The translations under genes and the position numbers were made by a program. From positions 19,956 through 83,955 of the forward strand of contig JAAVCL010000021.1 of NCBI GenBank assembly GCA_014802335.1: 64,000 nt of DNA, written 5' to 3'. The stretch comes from Bacteroides sp. (GTDB taxonomy: Bacteria; Bacteroidota; Bacteroidia; Bacteroidales; Muribaculaceae). The notes under the pieces are model-generated. The model saw only the letters and a list, made by a program, of their open reading frames with translations, did not search any database and was not told the origin of the DNA. Positions 61,983-64,000 of this stretch are shown piece by piece; the first letter of the stretch is position 1, and the number at the start of each line of letters is the position of its first letter.

Positions 61983-63785
61983 ATGAAAAACACTCTCAGA
62001 AAGTTAGAACTCCTTGCTCCGGCAGCAGATAAAAATGTAGCTATTCAAGCCATTCTGCATGGTGCTGATGCAGTGTATATTGGAGGGCCGAGTCATGGGG
62101 CCAGAAGCAAGGCTGCAAACTCTGTTGAAGATATCGCTGAAGTGGTGAGATTCGCTCATCAATTTCGCGCCCGGGTTTATGTAACTCTCAACACTCTTGT
62201 CTACGAAAGTGAGATTAAGGAAGTGGAAGCGCTCGTGCATGAAATGTACAGAATAGGAGTAGATGCATTAATCGTGCAAGATATGTCACTTCTTCGTATG
62301 AAGTTGCCACCCATAGCTCTCCATGCCAGCACTCAGTGCGACACAAGGACGGTAGAAAAGGCAAAGTTTCTTGAGGATGTGGGTTTTTCGCAAATAGTTC
62401 TGGCACGTGAATTATCATTAGCTGAAATCAAAGATATATGCCATAATGTTTCCGTTCCGGTTGAATGTTTTGTGCATGGTGCGCTCTGCGTAAGTTATTC
62501 CGGAAGGTGTGCTGCAAGTCAAGTTGAGCTTGGCCGTTCGGCCAATCGTGGTCAGTGTGCCCAGATGTGTCGTATGCCTTATTCTCTTAGAAATGGGAGA
62601 GGAGAGATTGTGGAAAAAGATAAACATCTCCTTTCTTTAAGAGATTTTAATGCATCCGGAAGTTTGCGCGAAATGATACTTGCAGGAGTCTCTTCTTTTA
62701 AAATAGAGGGAAGAATGAAAGACGCCGACTATGTTAAAAATATTACTGCTTCTTATCGCGCTCAAATTGACAGCATTATTGCTGAATTTCCCGATAAATT
62801 CTGTCGCTCGTCTTACGGCGAATCTTTTATAGATTTCACACCGAAGCTTGATAAAAGTTTTAACCGGGGTTTTACCGATTACTTCTTAAACGGCAGAACG
62901 CAGGCCTCCATGGCATCCTTGCTGACACCAAAATCTATGGGCGAAGTCGTTAAGGATGTAAATATACTTAATAATGGCGATGGTATAAGTTTTTTCAATC
63001 AGAACGGTGAATATGTTGGGGTGGGAGTAAATAAGGTTGAAAAGGGCAGAATCATCGGATCTCGTCAGTTTAAATTGCCGAGGGGTGCTGAAATCCACCG
63101 TACGCTCGACCGACAATGGCAAAAAGTCATGAGCCGTGATACTGCTCAGCGAAAAGTCAAGGTGGACATTTCTGTTGACGAAGAGGGCATAACTGCATGC
63201 GATGATAGGGGAGTAAGGGTAAGGATTTCTTTGGATGTTTCAAAATCTGAGGCCCATAATGTTATGCAACCGCGACCCGTATTCGAAAAGTTAGGGGGCA
63301 CTATTTATGTTTTGAATAATTTCGAAAATAAACTTCTGCCTCAGACTTTCATTCCGGCTTCGCAACTCACGGCCCTCAGAAGGCGTCTGGTCAAGGAACT
63401 CGACCAGGCAAATGAGTCAACCTATAAATTCGATTATCGGAGGCCGGAAAATACGGAGGCTGTCTATGTCTCCCAATCTCTTGACTCACGAGATAACGTA
63501 GCCAATAGCCTCGCCGTGTCTTTCTATCGCGACCACGGAGTGAAAAATATAATTTCTGCTGTTGAAGTGAATCATGATCGTAATCGACAAACCGTTATGA
63601 CAACTCGTTATTGTCTGCGTCGCGAACTCGGCTGCTGTCTCAAGGATAAATCAGTATCTCCTGAAAAAAGAAAACGATATGCGGGTCCGTTATCAATTTC
63701 TACAGGACCTCACACTTTTGATTTGGAATTCGACTGTGCTCGCTGCGAAATGAACGTTATTTCAAGAGGAAAAAACTCACAATGA
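61983..63785 (+). CDS. U32-peptidase-family protein (RlhA/TrhP-like)
   Basis: 600 residues from the ATG at 61983 (MKNTLRKLELLAPAADKN). GADAVYIGG, then the U32 signature ECFVHGALCVSYSGRC, GQCAQMCRMPY, and SFKIEGRMKDADYVKNITASYR. A four-Cys C-terminal pattern (CLRRELGCC... CARCEMNVI) suggests an Fe-S cluster. Known relatives hydroxylate C2501 of 23S rRNA (RlhA) or U34 of tRNA (TrhP); which applies is unresolved. The GAAGTCGGTTAAACGACTTC palindrome is 34 bases upstream. Confidence 0.9.
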   Translation: MKNTLRKLELLAPAADKNVAIQAILHGADAVYIGGPSHGARSKAANSVEDIAEVVRFAHQFRARVYVTLNTLVYESEIKEVEALVHEMYRIGVDALIVQDMSLLRMKLPPIALHASTQCDTRTVEKAKFLEDVGFSQIVLARELSLAEIKDICHNVSVPVECFVHGALCVSYSGRCAASQVELGRSANRGQCAQMCRMPYSLRNGRGEIVEKDKHLLSLRDFNASGSLREMILAGVSSFKIEGRMKDADYVKNITASYRAQIDSIIAEFPDKFCRSSYGESFIDFTPKLDKSFNRGFTDYFLNGRTQASMASLLTPKSMGEVVKDVNILNNGDGISFFNQNGEYVGVGVNKVEKGRIIGSRQFKLPRGAEIHRTLDRQWQKVMSRDTAQRKVKVDISVDEEGITACDDRGVRVRISLDVSKSEAHNVMQPRPVFEKLGGTIYVLNNFENKLLPQTFIPASQLTALRRRLVKELDQANESTYKFDYRRPENTEAVYVSQSLDSRDNVANSLAVSFYRDHGVKNIISAVEVNHDRNRQTVMTTRYCLRRELGCCLKDKSVSPEKRKRYAGPLSISTGPHTFDLEFDCARCEMNVISRGKNSQ

Positions 63786-63813
63786 ATTCAGACAAAACGT
63801 CTTAAGTAGATAA

Positions 63814-63854
63814 AAAAACATCCATCCGACCGGAAAAGTCAGATGGATGTTTTT
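63814..63854 (+). terminator. Intrinsic terminator of the U32 gene
   Basis: AAAAACATCCATC and GATGGATGTTTTT enclose an inner GAC/GTC pair; a T run completes it. The inverted GTTTAAACGACTT motif follows immediately (63857-63869). Confidence 0.85.
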
Positions 63855-63907
63855 AGAAGTCGTTTAAACTTTTTTCAAGGCTAAGATTTATTAAGATTTT
63901 GAGCGGA

Positions 63908-64000
63908 TTTGACTCGTCATTTCTATTTAAAGGAAACTCGTCGATTTTCAATTTGATTCTTGAAGAAGGAGCATAGCGGGCTATGCGACTGATGAAAGAA
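63908..64000. repeat. Truncated family 2 hairpin element at the window edge
   Basis: Contains TCGATTTTCAATTTGATTCTT, then GAAGGAGCATA, the apex GCATAGCGGGCTATGC, then ACTGATGAAAGAA, where the window ends. The apex flanks match those of the element at 14.3 kb on its opposite strand (GAAGGAGCATA...TATGCAACTGAATGA), while the arms differ. Confidence 0.6.

Overview
The window looks like a chromosome segment of a gut Bacteroidales bacterium, most plausibly a Muribaculaceae-like lineage. That placement is inferred from gene content: type III glutamine synthetase, the DapL route to lysine/peptidoglycan, a BlaI plus M56-peptidase/TonB-C pair, a cobalamin-dependent methylmalonyl-CoA mutase heterodimer, C10 (streptopain-like) protease, DUF5106 thioredoxin-like protein, and TAnnTTTG-type -7 boxes with an upstream TTTG. 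No rRNA, tRNA, CRISPR array, prophage or intact insertion sequence was seen.

Layout. 0-5 kb: 3' end of hemW, a secreted protein of unknown function, aquaporin, and a BlaI-like repressor/M56 sensor pair behind two evenly spaced operators. 5-10 kb: dapF-dapL and glnN. 10-15.5 kb: a kinase-like accessory protein, a dihydrouridine synthase with a small membrane protein, a flavodiiron protein, an NlpE-like lipoprotein and an isolated polysaccharide pyruvyl transferase, all separated by palindromic repeats. 15.9-29 kb: a long minus-strand block of housekeeping genes (dedA, rpe, ligA, truA, speA, ssb, argC-like, argR, a bifunctional-nuclease-family gene, mnmA, doxX, DUF5106, SGNH hydrolase, BadF-type kinase). 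29-30.3 kb: a secreted leucine-rich-repeat protein. 31-36.8 kb: complete urease operon ureABC-EFGD, followed by a convergent unit with a urea channel and an MFS transporter. 40-45.4 kb: ion channel with an unusual filter, sugar kinase/FucP-type transporter, SPFH protein, malate dehydrogenase. 46-48.6 kb: secreted C10 cysteine protease paired with a serpin. 49.6-56 kb: radA, ftsE-like ATPase, mutA-mutB. 56.5-64 kb: crcB, YIP1 protein, a Ni/Co ECF transporter (cbiMQO), a DNA-glycosylase-superfamily protein, smpB and a U32 peptidase-family protein.

How the genes fit together. Urease, its four accessory proteins, a urea channel and a Ni/Co importer would let the cell use host urea as nitrogen, with the ammonia captured by GlnN. 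The same metal importer could supply cobalt for the B12 used by MutAB in the succinate-propionate pathway, which malate dehydrogenase also feeds. DapF and DapL supply meso-diaminopimelate for the wall.

The most interesting items are: (1) an ArgC homologue next to ArgR that has lost its catalytic Cys, its substrate loop and its His; (2) a secreted protease/serpin pair; (3) a terminator with a possible competing stem exactly between ureABC and ureEFGD; (4) a palindromic intergenic repeat family whose arms covary; (5) a second long-hairpin family; (6) a recurrent GTTTAAACGACTT motif near starts; and (7) short 14-21 bp tandem duplications in many intergenic gaps. None of these could be tested against a database here.
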